From Negadavirga shengliensis (GTDB lineage Bacteria; Bacteroidota; Bacteroidia; Cytophagales; Cyclobacteriaceae), in contig NZ_JBHSJJ010000003.1 of the NCBI RefSeq assembly GCF_042652345.1, positions 509,895-573,894 of the forward strand: 64,000 nt of DNA, in the 5' to 3' direction. The notes below the pieces were generated by a model. It did not search any database. It was given only the letters and a program-made list of their open reading frames with translations, and was not told the DNA's origin. The position numbers and the translations under genes were made by a program. This document shows positions 53,113 through 62,705 of the stretch, in pieces (the stretch's first letter is position 1; each line of letters begins with the position of its first letter).

Positions 53113-53647
53113 AGTTTCACTGGTTGTCACCCGGATCATTGCCCACTTCTTTCCTGTTTTACGAGATATTAATGTGTGTTCTGTTTTGATCATTACTTTG
53201 CCCTTTTTATATTTCTAAATTGGATATTTATAGATATACATGCTTTATTATTGATGATTACAAGGGTAATAACATGGTTATATAAAAATAGTGATGAAAA
53301 ATTAAGATAGGTTGAGGAAATAAAGGATAAATTTTTGCTTTTATTAAAAACGATTTGAACAGTTTGGAATGGTATTTGCCTAAATTTCTGAAATTGATAC
53401 TATGATTTTTATATTTGATATATTAATAAAAAATTAATCAACTATGTGTATAATAAGATATATTATTATATATATTCGTGATATTATTTAACATTTAAGT
53501 ACAAAAAAAGTTTGATGACCGGAAAAATAATTCTTGCTATAATGCGAAATACATAAAACAGCTTAAAAAGTTCTTATACTCGTATAAGATTCAATTTGAA
53601 CGGTTGTAATTGTTTTTCAAAATGATTTTAATGTAATACAAACTTTT
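53113..53647. other. AT-rich promoter region of the 4,6-dehydratase gene
   Basis: 535 bp, very AT-rich. TATATTTG at 53410-53417 fits the -7 element TAnnTTTG, without a well-spaced TTTG. A palindrome, TCTTATAC-TC-GTATAAGA (53572-53589, 8-bp perfect arms), lies ~60 bp before the ATG and could be a regulator-binding site. Confidence 0.5.
53572..53589. promoter_or_regulatory. Perfect palindrome upstream of the 4,6-dehydratase gene
   Basis: TCTTATAC and GTATAAGA form 8-bp inverted arms separated by TC. Position 59-76 bp before the start codon and lack of a T-run favour an operator over a terminator. The binding protein is unknown. Confidence 0.45.
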
Positions 53648-55561
53648 ATGATTGAGTTTGCTAGAAAATTGAATATACTGCCTCGCTGGATAATCGCGAG
53701 CCTGGATGGTTTGATCCTGTTCCAAAGTGGGGTATTGGCTTATTTGTTGCGCTTGAATTTTGACTGGTCAGAGATGGAAAAACACCATGTGCTTCGGGGG
53801 GCGTGCATTTACCTGTTGCTTGGCCTTATGGTCATGTTTTTCACGAAGAGTTATGTGGGCATTGTAAGACACACCGGAAAAAGGGACGGCATGCTTTTGC
53901 TGAGGACCATATTGGTTACGGCTGTATTGGTAAGTGCGATGAACTGGGGGCTTTCTGCGTTTTCAACCCTAAACCACATTATGCCGTATTCAGTTTTGGT
54001 GATAGCCTCAGTCCTGTCCTTGTTTTTTCTGGTCCTGTACCGTTTGATGGTAAAAGATACATTCCAGATACTTAAAAACAACCAGCAGAACAAGCCTGAG
54101 AGGAGAGTATTGATTTTCGGCGCCGGGGAAGCGGGCATATTGACTTTTCAAGCGATCTGTAAAGACAACGAATATCGGTACATCACTTACGGTTTTTTGG
54201 ATGACGATCCCAACAAGGTGGGCAAGTTGATTGAAGGGAAACCTGTTCTGGGTGGACTGGAGCAGTTGAGGCAGGTGACTGAGGAGAAAGATGTGCGGGA
54301 ACTGATTATTTCAGTACAGGATATTTCCGCTTTGCGGAAGCGTGAAATCATAGAAGAATGCATTTCATTGGGTATCCAGGTCTATACCATCCCTCCTGTA
54401 AACTACTGGGTAAGTGGGGGGCTTCAGCCAGGAAATATCAGGGAGGTGAACATCGAGGATTTGCTGGGCAGGGATTCCATTTGTCTTGAAAACGAGCGGG
54501 TAATCCAATACCTCAAAAACAAGACCGTGTTGGTTACCGGCGCCGCCGGATCTATAGGCAGCGAGCTTTGCGTGCAAATAGGCAGGGCAGGTGCTGGCAA
54601 GCTGGTGATGGTGGATCAATCAGAATCCCCGCTTCATGATATGGAATTGAAACTACTGGAAGAGTTTGCTGATCTTGATATCAGGATGGTGTTGGCCGAT
54701 GTGACGGACGCCCAGGGAATGGAACGCCTGTTTAAAAAGTATGTACCCCAAGTGGTATTTCATGCAGCAGCCTATAAGCATGTGCCTATGATGGAGATAT
54801 ACCCCCGTGAGGCGGTCCGTTGTAATGTATTTGGTTCTAAGCTGATAGCTGACCTTTCGGTACAATACGGTGCCGAAAAGTTTGTACTGATCAGTACGGA
54901 CAAAGCCGTCAACCCCACCAACGTCATGGGAGCCACCAAGCGGATTGCTGAAATGTATGTGCAATCCTTGGACAAGGAGTTGGAAGGGCAGGAGAAAAGG
55001 AGTACCCGTTTTATTACTACCCGGTTTGGCAATGTCTTGGGATCCAATGGATCAGTCATACCGCTTTTTAGAGATCAGATAAAAAACGGCGGGCCTTTGA
55101 CTGTAACCCATCCTGAGGTCACACGCTTTTTTATGACCATTCCCGAGGCCTGTGACCTGGTCCTCGAAGCTGGCGTAATGGGACATGGCGGGGAGATTTA
55201 CGTTTTTGATATGGGGGAGCCGGTAAAAATCATTGACCTAGCCAAGAAAATGATCCACCTTAGCGGGAAAAAACTAGGGGTCGATATCAACATCAGCGTT
55301 ACAGGACTAAGGCCAGGAGAAAAATTATATGAGGAACTTTTGAACAACAAGGAAACCTCTCTTCCCACACACCACGAGAAAATCAAAATTGCCCAGGTAA
55401 ATGCCGGTAGCTATGCCCTTATCAATATGGAATTGGAGGAGTTACAGAGATTGGCGGAAAAGGGGGAGGATATGGATATCGTGTCTCAAATCAAGCGGAT
55501 GGTGCCGGAATACCTCAGTCAAAGCTCCCGCTTTGAGGTGCTGGACAAGGTGGAAAAGTAA
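53648..55561 (+). CDS. UDP-GlcNAc 4,6-dehydratase, PglF/WbpM/CapD-like
   Basis: 637 residues. Four N-terminal membrane segments (residues ~15-135), a first Rossmann domain (RRVLIFGAGEAGILTF, ~153) and the catalytic SDR domain with KTVLVTGAAGSIGSELCVQI (~292). Active-site segment STDKAVNPTNVMGATKRIAE has Met where most SDR enzymes have Tyr, as in WbpM and PglF. C-terminal GLRPGEKLYEELL is also typical. It removes water from UDP-GlcNAc to give UDP-4-keto-6-deoxy-GlcNAc, the first step toward bacillosamine-, FucNAc- or QuiNAc-type sugars. It has its own promoter region and a terminator upstream, so it is probably transcribed apart from the rest. Confidence 0.94.
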   Translation: MIEFARKLNILPRWIIASLDGLILFQSGVLAYLLRLNFDWSEMEKHHVLRGACIYLLLGLMVMFFTKSYVGIVRHTGKRDGMLLLRTILVTAVLVSAMNWGLSAFSTLNHIMPYSVLVIASVLSLFFLVLYRLMVKDTFQILKNNQQNKPERRVLIFGAGEAGILTFQAICKDNEYRYITYGFLDDDPNKVGKLIEGKPVLGGLEQLRQVTEEKDVRELIISVQDISALRKREIIEECISLGIQVYTIPPVNYWVSGGLQPGNIREVNIEDLLGRDSICLENERVIQYLKNKTVLVTGAAGSIGSELCVQIGRAGAGKLVMVDQSESPLHDMELKLLEEFADLDIRMVLADVTDAQGMERLFKKYVPQVVFHAAAYKHVPMMEIYPREAVRCNVFGSKLIADLSVQYGAEKFVLISTDKAVNPTNVMGATKRIAEMYVQSLDKELEGQEKRSTRFITTRFGNVLGSNGSVIPLFRDQIKNGGPLTVTHPEVTRFFMTIPEACDLVLEAGVMGHGGEIYVFDMGEPVKIIDLAKKMIHLSGKKLGVDINISVTGLRPGEKLYEELLNNKETSLPTHHEKIKIAQVNAGSYALINMELEELQRLAEKGEDMDIVSQIKRMVPEYLSQSSRFEVLDKVEK

Positions 55562-55589
55562 ATGCGAGGTCGGTCACGGTTCCTGTTCT

Positions 55590-56868
55590 TTCTTCCCATT
55601 TCCCGTTTCCTGAAAATTCAGTGGATAGTGAATAGGGAAAAGAGAACAGGAGTTTCCGTCCGATTTCCTATTCCCGGTTCCCTGTTCCCTATTTCCTGAA
55701 TACTGGAGTTAATAGTGAATAGGGAAAAGAGAACAGGAGTTTTCGTCTGATTTCCTATTCCCGGTTCCCTGTTCCCTCTCCTGAATACTGAGTTAATAGC
55801 GAATAGGGAAAGGAGAACAGGAGTTTCCGTCCGATTTCCTATTCCCGGTTCCCTGTTCCCCATTTCCTGAATACTGAGTTAATAGTGAATAGGGAAAAGA
55901 GAACAGGAGTTTTCGTCCGATTTCCTATTCCCGGTTCCCTGTTCCCTATTTCCTGAATACTGAGTTAATAGCGAATAGGGAAAGGAGAACAGGAGTTTCC
56001 GTCCGATTTCCTATTCCCGGTTCCCTGTTCCCTATTTCCTGAATACTGAGTTAATAGTGAATAGGGAAAAGAGAACAGGAGTTTCCGTCTGATTTCCTAT
56101 TCCCGGTTCCCTGTTCCCTATTTCCTGAATACTGAGTTAATAGCGAATAGGGAAAGGAGAACAGGAGTTTCCGTCCGATTTCCTATTCCCGGTTCCCTGT
56201 TCCCCATTTCCTGAATACTGAGTTAATAGTGAATAGGGAAAAGAGAACAGGAGTTTTCGTCCGATTTCCTATTCCCGGTTCCCTGTTCCCTATTTCCTGA
56301 ATACTGAGTTAATAGCGAATAGGGAAAGGAGAACAGGAGTTTCCGTCCGATTTCCTATTCCCGGTTCCCTGTTCCCTATTTCCTGAATACTGGAGTTAAT
56401 AGTGAATAGGGAAAAGAGAACAGGAGTTTCCGTCTGATTTCCTATTCCCGGTTCCCTGTTCCCTATTTCCTGAATACTGAGTTAATAGTGAATAGGGAAA
56501 AGAGAACAGGAGTTTCCGTCTGATTTCCTATTCCCTGTTCCCTGTTCCCTATTTCCTGAATACTGGAGTTAATAGTGAATAGGGAAAAGAGAACTGGAAG
56601 TTTCCGCCCGGTTCGCTATTCCCTGTTCCCTGTTCCCTATTTCCTGAATACTGAGTTAATAGTGAATAGGGAAAAGAGAACAGGAGTTTCCGTCTGATTT
56701 CCTATTCCCGGTTCCCTGTTCCCTATTTCCTGAATACTGAGTTAATAGTGAATAGGGAAAAGAGAACTGGAAGTTTCCGCCCGGTTCGCTATTCCCTGTT
56801 CCCTGTTTCCTGTTTTCTGAATGCTTCGTGAATAGGGAAAAGTAAATGGGAGGTTTCCACCCGGTTCC
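55590..56868 (-). repeat. 86-bp family repeat array, copy 5, opposite orientation (about 14 units)
   Basis: CCTGAATACT recurs at 55695, 55780, 55866, 55952, 56038, 56124, 56210, 56296, 56382, 56469, 56555, 56643 and 56729: spacing 85-88, mostly exactly 86. Orientation is opposite to copies 1-3 and the same as copy 4. Adjacent units are nearly identical. Some variants alternate (GTGAATAGGGAAAAGAG and GCGAATAGGGAAAGGAG), so the array seems to have grown partly by 172-bp steps. G-runs lie on the minus strand, usually three GGG plus one GG per unit. Confidence 0.95.
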
Positions 56869-56877
56869 CCATTCTCC

Positions 56878-57330
56878 TCAATGTGGCCAGGGTTGGGTAA
56901 TGCGTTCGCGGATGTACGCTTTATAGGAATTGCCCAGACAGTATACCGCTGCTCCGAAAAGTAGAATGACATGAAAAAGGCCGTTGTTGTATATTCCCAA
57001 AAAGGAATTCAGGGCATTAAAAAAAGAATCGGTCTGGAGCAGGTTGGTCTTTACCCAATTGATTGAGAAAACAAGCCTGGTGAAAATGGAGAGGATGGCC
57101 AATACGCCGCCAACAATTCCTATTAGGGGCCTTTTGTAATGAATCAGCAGCCCAAAGGCGGCAAAGGTTTCTATAGCAGCCAATAGCACCGCCCAAAACA
57201 AACTGTAATCCAACGCCCCTATAAGGTTCAGTTTGGTAAACCCTCCAAACAGTAATAGTCCGGCAAGAGACCATCTGATAACATGTCCTCCTATAGACTC
57301 GGTTTTAAGATATTGCAAAAACTTTTCCAC
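56878..57330 (-). CDS. Small DoxX-like membrane protein
   Basis: 150 residues from a GTG start. Four hydrophobic segments: VIRWSLAGLLLFGGFTKL, YSLFWAVLLAAIETFAAFG, IGIVGGVLAILSIFTRLV and GLFHVILLFGAAVYCLG. The pattern FGGFTKLN in the first helix resembles DoxX/MauE-type membrane proteins. Function unknown. It is convergent with the dehydratase gene across the 86-bp array, which ends ~10 bp after its stop. Confidence 0.65.
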   Translation of the reverse strand: MEKFLQYLKTESIGGHVIRWSLAGLLLFGGFTKLNLIGALDYSLFWAVLLAAIETFAAFGLLIHYKRPLIGIVGGVLAILSIFTRLVFSINWVKTNLLQTDSFFNALNSFLGIYNNGLFHVILLFGAAVYCLGNSYKAYIRERITQPWPH

Positions 57331-57810
57331 TTTTCAATTTAGGGATTTTTTTGGGTCGTACAAACAAATAGGCGACAAGAGATTTAAAGGGTCTTAATGA
57401 CAGGTCAAGAAGCAAGCGTCCGGAGTCAGTAACAAGTGTCTGCACCGATAGGTGTGACTCATGATAACGCTGTAAAGATGCCGGACAAAAACCATTCCCT
57501 TTTTCAGTTCCAGCGTGATCTACCACAAAACAGGAACCTGAAATGGAGAACGGGGAATCAAAAAGCTGTTATCCCGATCGCCACAGGTAGGAGCCTATGG
57601 CTTTTTCTTTTTCAGGATTAGGCTGGAGAATATGGTAATTTAGGATTTTCCAGAAAACAGCAAACCATCCAGGTTTTGTTGATAATAAGCCCGTTGTTAA
57701 AATCAAGCGTGACACCTGGAAGGTTGCATCTCCATAAGAATCAACTGATCATAGAAATTTACTGCGGATTTTAGGTATTTCTGAAATGATTTACTCCCTT
57801 TAATACAGAC
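57331..57810. other. Intergenic stretch with no recognised feature
   Basis: 480 bp between two minus-strand genes. A 61-codon plus-strand frame (57436-57621) has no recognisable protein features. CCACAGG-TAGGAG-CCTATGG (~57581-57600) is an imperfect stem. Nothing else stands out. Confidence 0.5.
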
Positions 57811-59262
57811 TTAAAATTCCGCGTTGCCCGGAGTTCTTGGGAAAGGGATCACATCCCTGATATTGCCCATTCCGGTCACGAACTGCACCAGCCGTTCAAA
57901 GCCTAGCCCAAAGCCGGCATGCGGTGCGGTACCGAACCTGCGGGTATCCAGATACCACCACATTTCGTCCTGGCTGATCTGAAGTTCTTCCATGCGGGCG
58001 GAAAGCTTGTCCAGTCTTTCTTCCCGCTGTGATCCTCCGACGATCTCACCGATACCCGGGAATAAAATATCCATGGCCGCCACCGTTTTTCCATCCTCAT
58101 TTTGTCTCATATAAAAGGACTTGATGGCTTTAGGATAGTCCGTGATAATCACCGGTTTGTTGAAATGTTTCTCCACCAGGTACCTTTCATGTTCAGATTG
58201 CAGGTCGGTTCCCCATTCCTCGATGGGAAAGGCAAATTTTTTCTTCTTATTGGGTTTAGAATTTCTAAGTATTTCCCAGGCTTCCGTGTAGGTAATACGT
58301 ACGAACCGGTTATTAACCACAAAGGCAAGCCGGTCCAAAAGGCCCAAGTCGCTTCTTTGATCGGCTTTTTTGCTTTTCTCTTCTTCCGCAGCCCTTTTGT
58401 CCAAAAATGCCAGGTCTTCCTTGCAGTGGGTGAGCACATAGCTGATGATATATTGGAGAAAGTCCTCGGCCAGGTCCTGGTTGTCCTCGGCGTCATAAAA
58501 GGCCATTTCCGGTTCTATCATCCAGAATTCCGCAAGATGCCTGGTCGTGTTGGAATTTTCAGCCCTGAAAGTAGGGCCGAAAGTATATACGTCAGACAGG
58601 GCCATGGCCGCCAGTTCACCTTCCAGCTGACCGGATACCGTCAGGTTGGTTTCACGTTCAAAAAAATCCTGTCTGAAATCCACAAGTCCCTCTTCTGTCT
58701 TTGGAAGCTTGTTGAGATCCAAGGTAGTGACACGGAAAGTCTCACCAGCACCTTCGGCATCAGAAGCCGTGATGATGGGCGAATGGATATAGAAGAACCC
58801 CTTGTCGTGGAAGTATTTATGAATAGCATAGGCCAGATGATGCCTTATCCGGAATATGGCGGCAAAAGTGCTGGTACGCACCCGGAGATGGGCGTTTTCC
58901 CGTAGAAACTCCATCGAATGTTTTTTGGGCTGTATGGGGTATTTTTCGGGGTCCGCTTCTCCCAGGATGTCGATGCGCTCTGCCAGAAGTTCTGTACTTT
59001 GTCCGGATCCTTGCGAGGCCACCACCCTGCCCTGTGCTTTAAGGCATGCCCCGGTATTGGCTTTCTTTAAAATTTCCTCCGAAATCCTGGAGGGATCCGC
59101 CACCAGCTGGTAGTTTTGGATGCAGGAACCATCATTAAGGGCTATAAACGTTACGTTTTTGTTGCTCCTTTTTGTTCTTACCCACCCCATAAGAGTGACT
59201 TGGCTGCCTTCAGGGGCACTTTCTATTAACTTCCTGATTTTGGTCCTGTCTTTAAAAGCCAT
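57811..59262 (-). CDS. asnS: Asparaginyl-tRNA synthetase
   Basis: 483 residues, full length for bacterial AsnRS. N-terminal OB-fold anticodon-binding domain (QVTLMGWVRTKRSNKNVTFI, then ALNDGSCIQNYQLV). Class II catalytic core: motif 2 FRAENSNTTRHLAEF with EFWMIEPE, and motif 3 GFGLGFERLVQFV near the C-terminus. SPIITASDAEGAGETFRV is the AsnRS-type discriminator region. Attaches asparagine to tRNA-Asn in the cytoplasm. It is divergent from rpoN, with a 209-bp shared upstream region. Confidence 0.97.
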   Translation of the reverse strand: MAFKDRTKIRKLIESAPEGSQVTLMGWVRTKRSNKNVTFIALNDGSCIQNYQLVADPSRISEEILKKANTGACLKAQGRVVASQGSGQSTELLAERIDILGEADPEKYPIQPKKHSMEFLRENAHLRVRTSTFAAIFRIRHHLAYAIHKYFHDKGFFYIHSPIITASDAEGAGETFRVTTLDLNKLPKTEEGLVDFRQDFFERETNLTVSGQLEGELAAMALSDVYTFGPTFRAENSNTTRHLAEFWMIEPEMAFYDAEDNQDLAEDFLQYIISYVLTHCKEDLAFLDKRAAEEEKSKKADQRSDLGLLDRLAFVVNNRFVRITYTEAWEILRNSKPNKKKKFAFPIEEWGTDLQSEHERYLVEKHFNKPVIITDYPKAIKSFYMRQNEDGKTVAAMDILFPGIGEIVGGSQREERLDKLSARMEELQISQDEMWWYLDTRRFGTAPHAGFGLGFERLVQFVTGMGNIRDVIPFPRTPGNAEF

Positions 59263-59471
59263 GGTGATTCATTAAAATGGTCTAAGATGATTTTTTACCA
59301 CCGGGATGGTGCAGAATTAAACTGAGTGCAAAAAAACGATATAATAAGCTTTTTATCAAAATTTTGATCTTATTTCCTAAATTTGACAATCAGTAGGACA
59401 GGACAGTCCATAATTGTGTTTAACAATTGTATTAATTATTTGCCTCAAATATTTCATTGTATAAAAAATAT

Positions 59472-60935
59472 ATGCAGAAACTGAATTTAAATCAGATCCT
59501 TTCCCAGAAACTGTCGCCGCAACAGATACAGTTTATCAAATTGCTACAGGTCCCTACGGCGGAACTGGAAGCGAGGATTGAAGAGGAATTGGAAATTAAC
59601 CCTGCTCTGGAGGAAGGCAAGGAAGACAACGAAACCGAAACCGATAATGCCACGGATGAATTTCAGGATAATCCGGACACCATGGAAACCAAGGAAGATA
59701 AGGACATCAACATCGAGGATTACCTGAATGACGAGTACGGCGGGTACAAAATGCAGGGTGATGGGAATTATTCTCCGGACGAGGAAGAAAAGGAAATGCC
59801 GCTTTCCAGCACGACTTCTTTGCATGAGCAACTGTTGTCCCAACTCAACTTTTTGAAGCTTGACGAACGGCAAAGGACCATTGGAAGACAATTAATCGGC
59901 AGCATTGAGAATGATGGCTATATCAGAAGAGATCTGGAGGCTATTATCAATGACCTGGCTTTCAGTCAGAATGTGGAGACGGACTTGGACGAGGTAGAGG
60001 AAATTTTGCTGAAAATACAGGGGTTTGATCCTCCGGGTATCGCTGCCAGGAACCTTCAGGAATGTTTGGTCATACAGCTGGAAAGAAAAGAGCACCATGA
60101 CGATCCCATGGTACAGAAAGCCATTTACGTGATCCAAAACTGTTTTGAGGAATTCACCAAGAAACATTATGATAAAATTCTGAAAAAGTGCAACCTGGAT
60201 GAAGAAAGCCTGAAGGAGGTAATCCATATGATCACGAGACTAAATCCCAAGCCAGGGGGCATTTCGGATGGCATCATGAGGACCCAGTATGTGATCCCTG
60301 ATTTTATACTCAATAATGTGAACGGGAAATTTGAAATTGTGTTGAACTCAAAAAACGCTCCGGAATTGAGGGTCAGCCGCTCCTATTCAGAAATGTTCAG
60401 TGCCTATGACAAAAGTGACAAGAAAGATAAGAAGTTGAAAGAAACCGTGACGTTTGTGAAACAGAAGCTGGATGCGGCAAAATGGTTTATCGATGCCATT
60501 AAGCAGCGTCAGCAGACCCTGATGAAAACCATGCAGGCTATTTTGGATTACCAGCAGGAATTTTTTTTGGATGGGGATGAAACCAAACTCAAACCTATGA
60601 TCTTGAAAGATATAGCGGAAAAAATAGATATGGACATTTCCACGGTTTCCCGCGTGGCCAATAGCAAAACTATCCAGACTGAATTCGGGGTTTTTCCCCT
60701 GAAATATTTTTTCTCGGAGGGAATATCTACCGATGCCGGGGAGGACGTGAGCAACCGCGAGGTGAAGAGTGTGCTGAGCAGGATGGTTGAGGACGAGGAC
60801 AAAAGGAAACCCCTGTCGGATGATAAGCTTGTCAAACTGTTGAATCAGAAGGGGTATAATATAGCAAGAAGGACAGTGGCCAAATACAGGGAACAATTGC
60901 AGATTCCCGTGGCCAGGTTAAGAAAAGAATTGTAG
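59472..60935 (+). CDS. rpoN: RNA polymerase sigma-54 factor
   Basis: 487 residues from the ATG at 59472; an in-frame TTG 15 bases upstream is less likely. Region I is visible in NLNQILSQKLSPQQIQFIKL and QVPTAELEARIEEELEINPA. An acidic linker follows, then the core-binding domain (QLNFLKLDERQRTIGRQLIG, GFDPPGIAARNLQECL) and the C-terminal RpoN box ARRTVAKYREQLQIPVARLR, which reads the -24 element. It needs enhancer-binding ATPases for open complex formation; none is encoded in the window. Confidence 0.96.
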   Translation: MQKLNLNQILSQKLSPQQIQFIKLLQVPTAELEARIEEELEINPALEEGKEDNETETDNATDEFQDNPDTMETKEDKDINIEDYLNDEYGGYKMQGDGNYSPDEEEKEMPLSSTTSLHEQLLSQLNFLKLDERQRTIGRQLIGSIENDGYIRRDLEAIINDLAFSQNVETDLDEVEEILLKIQGFDPPGIAARNLQECLVIQLERKEHHDDPMVQKAIYVIQNCFEEFTKKHYDKILKKCNLDEESLKEVIHMITRLNPKPGGISDGIMRTQYVIPDFILNNVNGKFEIVLNSKNAPELRVSRSYSEMFSAYDKSDKKDKKLKETVTFVKQKLDAAKWFIDAIKQRQQTLMKTMQAILDYQQEFFLDGDETKLKPMILKDIAEKIDMDISTVSRVANSKTIQTEFGVFPLKYFFSEGISTDAGEDVSNREVKSVLSRMVEDEDKRKPLSDDKLVKLLNQKGYNIARRTVAKYREQLQIPVARLRKEL

Positions 60936-61552
60936 TGATCAGAAAATTAGCCTTGGCGCTGTCTGTCGTGTTTCAGCCCCTGATGGTGCCTTCCGTTATC
61001 ATATCGGTGTTGTTTTATGTGGTACCTGAGGCTACGGCTGTACCTTCAGGCGCCAAATGGTCCATATTGCTGCTGATCAGCCTTACCACCTTTTTTATAC
61101 CCCTTTTGGGGATCATAGGAATGAGAATGACCACCACCATCCGTTGTTTTCAAATGCCGGATAAAAAGGAAAGATTGATGCCTTTTAGTCTAATATCCGT
61201 CTTTTATATCATGACATCGGTTTTCTTTTACATTAAACTCAATGTGGACAGTCTGTTGGTGGGGACCATGTTTATGGTTACTTCCTGCTTGATTCTGCTT
61301 ACCCTTGTCACCGCATTTTGGAAAATCAGCGCCCATGTCACAGGGCTGTCGGGTTTATTGGCTGTGATCGTCGTTTTACATCTCAAGTTCCATTCCAGCG
61401 ACTTGCTTTATCCATTGATTCTGGCTTTGTTGATTTGCGGGGCCGTGGGATCCGCAAGGCTTTATCTTAATGCCCACAAACCCTCGGAAGTATATGGTGG
61501 GTTTGTGTTAGGATTCGCTTTTTGTTTTTTGGTGTATAGTTATTTGATATAG
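60935..61552 (+). CDS. PAP2-like membrane protein
   Basis: 205 residues from a GTG that overlaps the rpoN stop by one base. Five to six membrane segments. The C-terminal half has remnants of the PAP2 phosphatase motifs: DKKERLMPF (in place of KxxxxxxRP), KISAHVTGLSGLLAV (PSGH-like position) and ARLYLNAHKPSEVYGGFVLG, close to SRxxxxxHxxxDVxxG with the conserved His. Whether it is an active lipid phosphatase is uncertain because Arg-Pro and the final Asp are changed. Coupled to rpoN by overlap. Confidence 0.7.
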   Translation: MIRKLALALSVVFQPLMVPSVIISVLFYVVPEATAVPSGAKWSILLLISLTTFFIPLLGIIGMRMTTTIRCFQMPDKKERLMPFSLISVFYIMTSVFFYIKLNVDSLLVGTMFMVTSCLILLTLVTAFWKISAHVTGLSGLLAVIVVLHLKFHSSDLLYPLILALLICGAVGSARLYLNAHKPSEVYGGFVLGFAFCFLVYSYLI

Positions 61553-61730
61553 AGGTGGGTTTTGGGTAATTAGGGGGCGAGTACATCGATCTTTTGAAGT
61601 GTTCTCTATCCATGGATTGTCCGGTTTTTCCCGTCTAAAGTCATTTTGGTTTAGGGTAAAAAAACCATATAATCGTCGATTCCGCGTTACCGAAAGGAGC
61701 CTCTGTTTTTATCCCTATCATCCCTATCAA

Positions 61731-61760
61731 AAAAAGCGGTTCAATTGAACCGCTTTTTTT
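61731..61760. terminator. Bidirectional rho-independent terminator
   Basis: GCGGTTCAATTGAACCGC is a perfect 18-bp palindrome (61736-61753) with AAAAA before it and TTTTTTT after it. It lies between the convergent PAP2-like gene (+) and the barrel gene (-) and can serve both. Confidence 0.92.
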
Positions 61761-61787
61761 GATATTTTGAAGATAAATTCTATCATA

Positions 61788-62522
61788 TCAAAACAGGGCT
61801 ACGGAAACACCTAAGTTGAACTGGGAAGCCCGGGTTGCAAAAGGACCTTGTCCTTCCCTGAATACTTCATTGAGTCCATAATAAGTCCAGACGTTGAATC
61901 CGGGGAATCCTATCCGGGTATAGATCCCGTATCTTACAGGGCTTAGGCCATAATTTTGCCTGTTCTTTATCTTTTGGGTAAGGCCATCCGCATCGGTTAT
62001 TTCTATTTTGGTGTGTGCATTGGCGAGCAGGCCCAATTTTGCACCCACGGCAAACCGGAAGCCCTTGCTGTAATCATTTCTGTTGAGATGATATCTGAAC
62101 TCCAGGGGAATGTCCACGTAATTAACGGCCATGGTGTTGGTTTCTACGATAATATTGTCACCGTAAATTTCCCTGATGGATACCAGCTGGCTCGAATTGG
62201 GTCCCAGTTCCGGGTTGTTGATCAATGTTTGATTATCCTGAAAGGCCAATTTTTCCAATCCGAACCCGATCCCGGGATTGAAGGTGAGGCCGGAGTTCTC
62301 GCCAAGGGCAATCGGCGTTTGGTAGTATACGTTGACCACCCGTGAAGCAATAAACCGGGTGTTGAGGTCTTCAGGCCGGTTATTCAGGAAATTGAACCCG
62401 AAATCTAAAAATAAGTCGCCTTTGATATCAGGTCTTCCGCCGATGGGAGTCCTTTCCTTTTCCTGAGCGGCTACCTCAAGGGCAAAAAAGAAAGCGATGA
62501 AAATTATGGTCAGTCTTTTCAT
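61788..62522 (-). CDS. Outer-membrane beta-barrel protein
   Basis: 244 residues. Signal peptide MKRLTIIFIAFFFALEVAAQ. The mature chain is built of alternating strands with aromatic ends (DLFLDFGFNFLNN, RVVNVYYQTPI, LTFNPGIGFGLEKL, VNYVDIPLEFRYHLNR, FRFAVGAKLGLLAN, YGIYTRIGFPGFN, QFNLGVSVALF) and ends in Phe, as outer-membrane barrels do. It belongs to the OMP_b-brl/PorT-like small barrels common in Bacteroidota. Role unknown. Shares the bidirectional terminator with its neighbour. Confidence 0.85.
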   Translation of the reverse strand: MKRLTIIFIAFFFALEVAAQEKERTPIGGRPDIKGDLFLDFGFNFLNNRPEDLNTRFIASRVVNVYYQTPIALGENSGLTFNPGIGFGLEKLAFQDNQTLINNPELGPNSSQLVSIREIYGDNIIVETNTMAVNYVDIPLEFRYHLNRNDYSKGFRFAVGAKLGLLANAHTKIEITDADGLTQKIKNRQNYGLSPVRYGIYTRIGFPGFNVWTYYGLNEVFREGQGPFATRASQFNLGVSVALF

Positions 62523-62655
62523 TGAAAGAATAGCTTTTTAATATTAGATCGGCTAAATTATAAAATCTTACTTGATTCCGTGAGGAATTCGTCTTAATTA
62601 TTCTTAAATATAAAGAGGGGCTTCGTGCTGCGGGCAATTTCTTTTTGACTGTCCT

Positions 62656-62686
62656 TTTGCAATATGGGCTATATGCTGTATATTTG
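62656..62686 (+). promoter_or_regulatory. Bacteroidota-type promoter for tRNA-Arg
   Basis: TTTG (62656-62659), a 19-bp spacer and TATATTTG (62679-62686) match the Bacteroidota consensus TTTG-N19-TAnnTTTG in full. Transcription would start around 62693, ~13 bp before the tRNA. Confidence 0.8.
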
Positions 62687-62705
62687 CATTCCATTTACAG
62701 GAAAT

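Noticed and set aside
55590..56868. Possible CRISPR array
   Set aside because: Units are contiguous and nearly identical over the whole 86 bp; there are no unique spacers and no cas genes.
57436..57621. 61-codon plus-strand gene between the DoxX-like gene and asnS
   Set aside because: No motif, no promoter and no neighbour relation supports it.
58102..58905. 267-codon plus-strand open frame opposite asnS
   Set aside because: Shadow of asnS with low-complexity, hydrophobic-mixed sequence and no motif.
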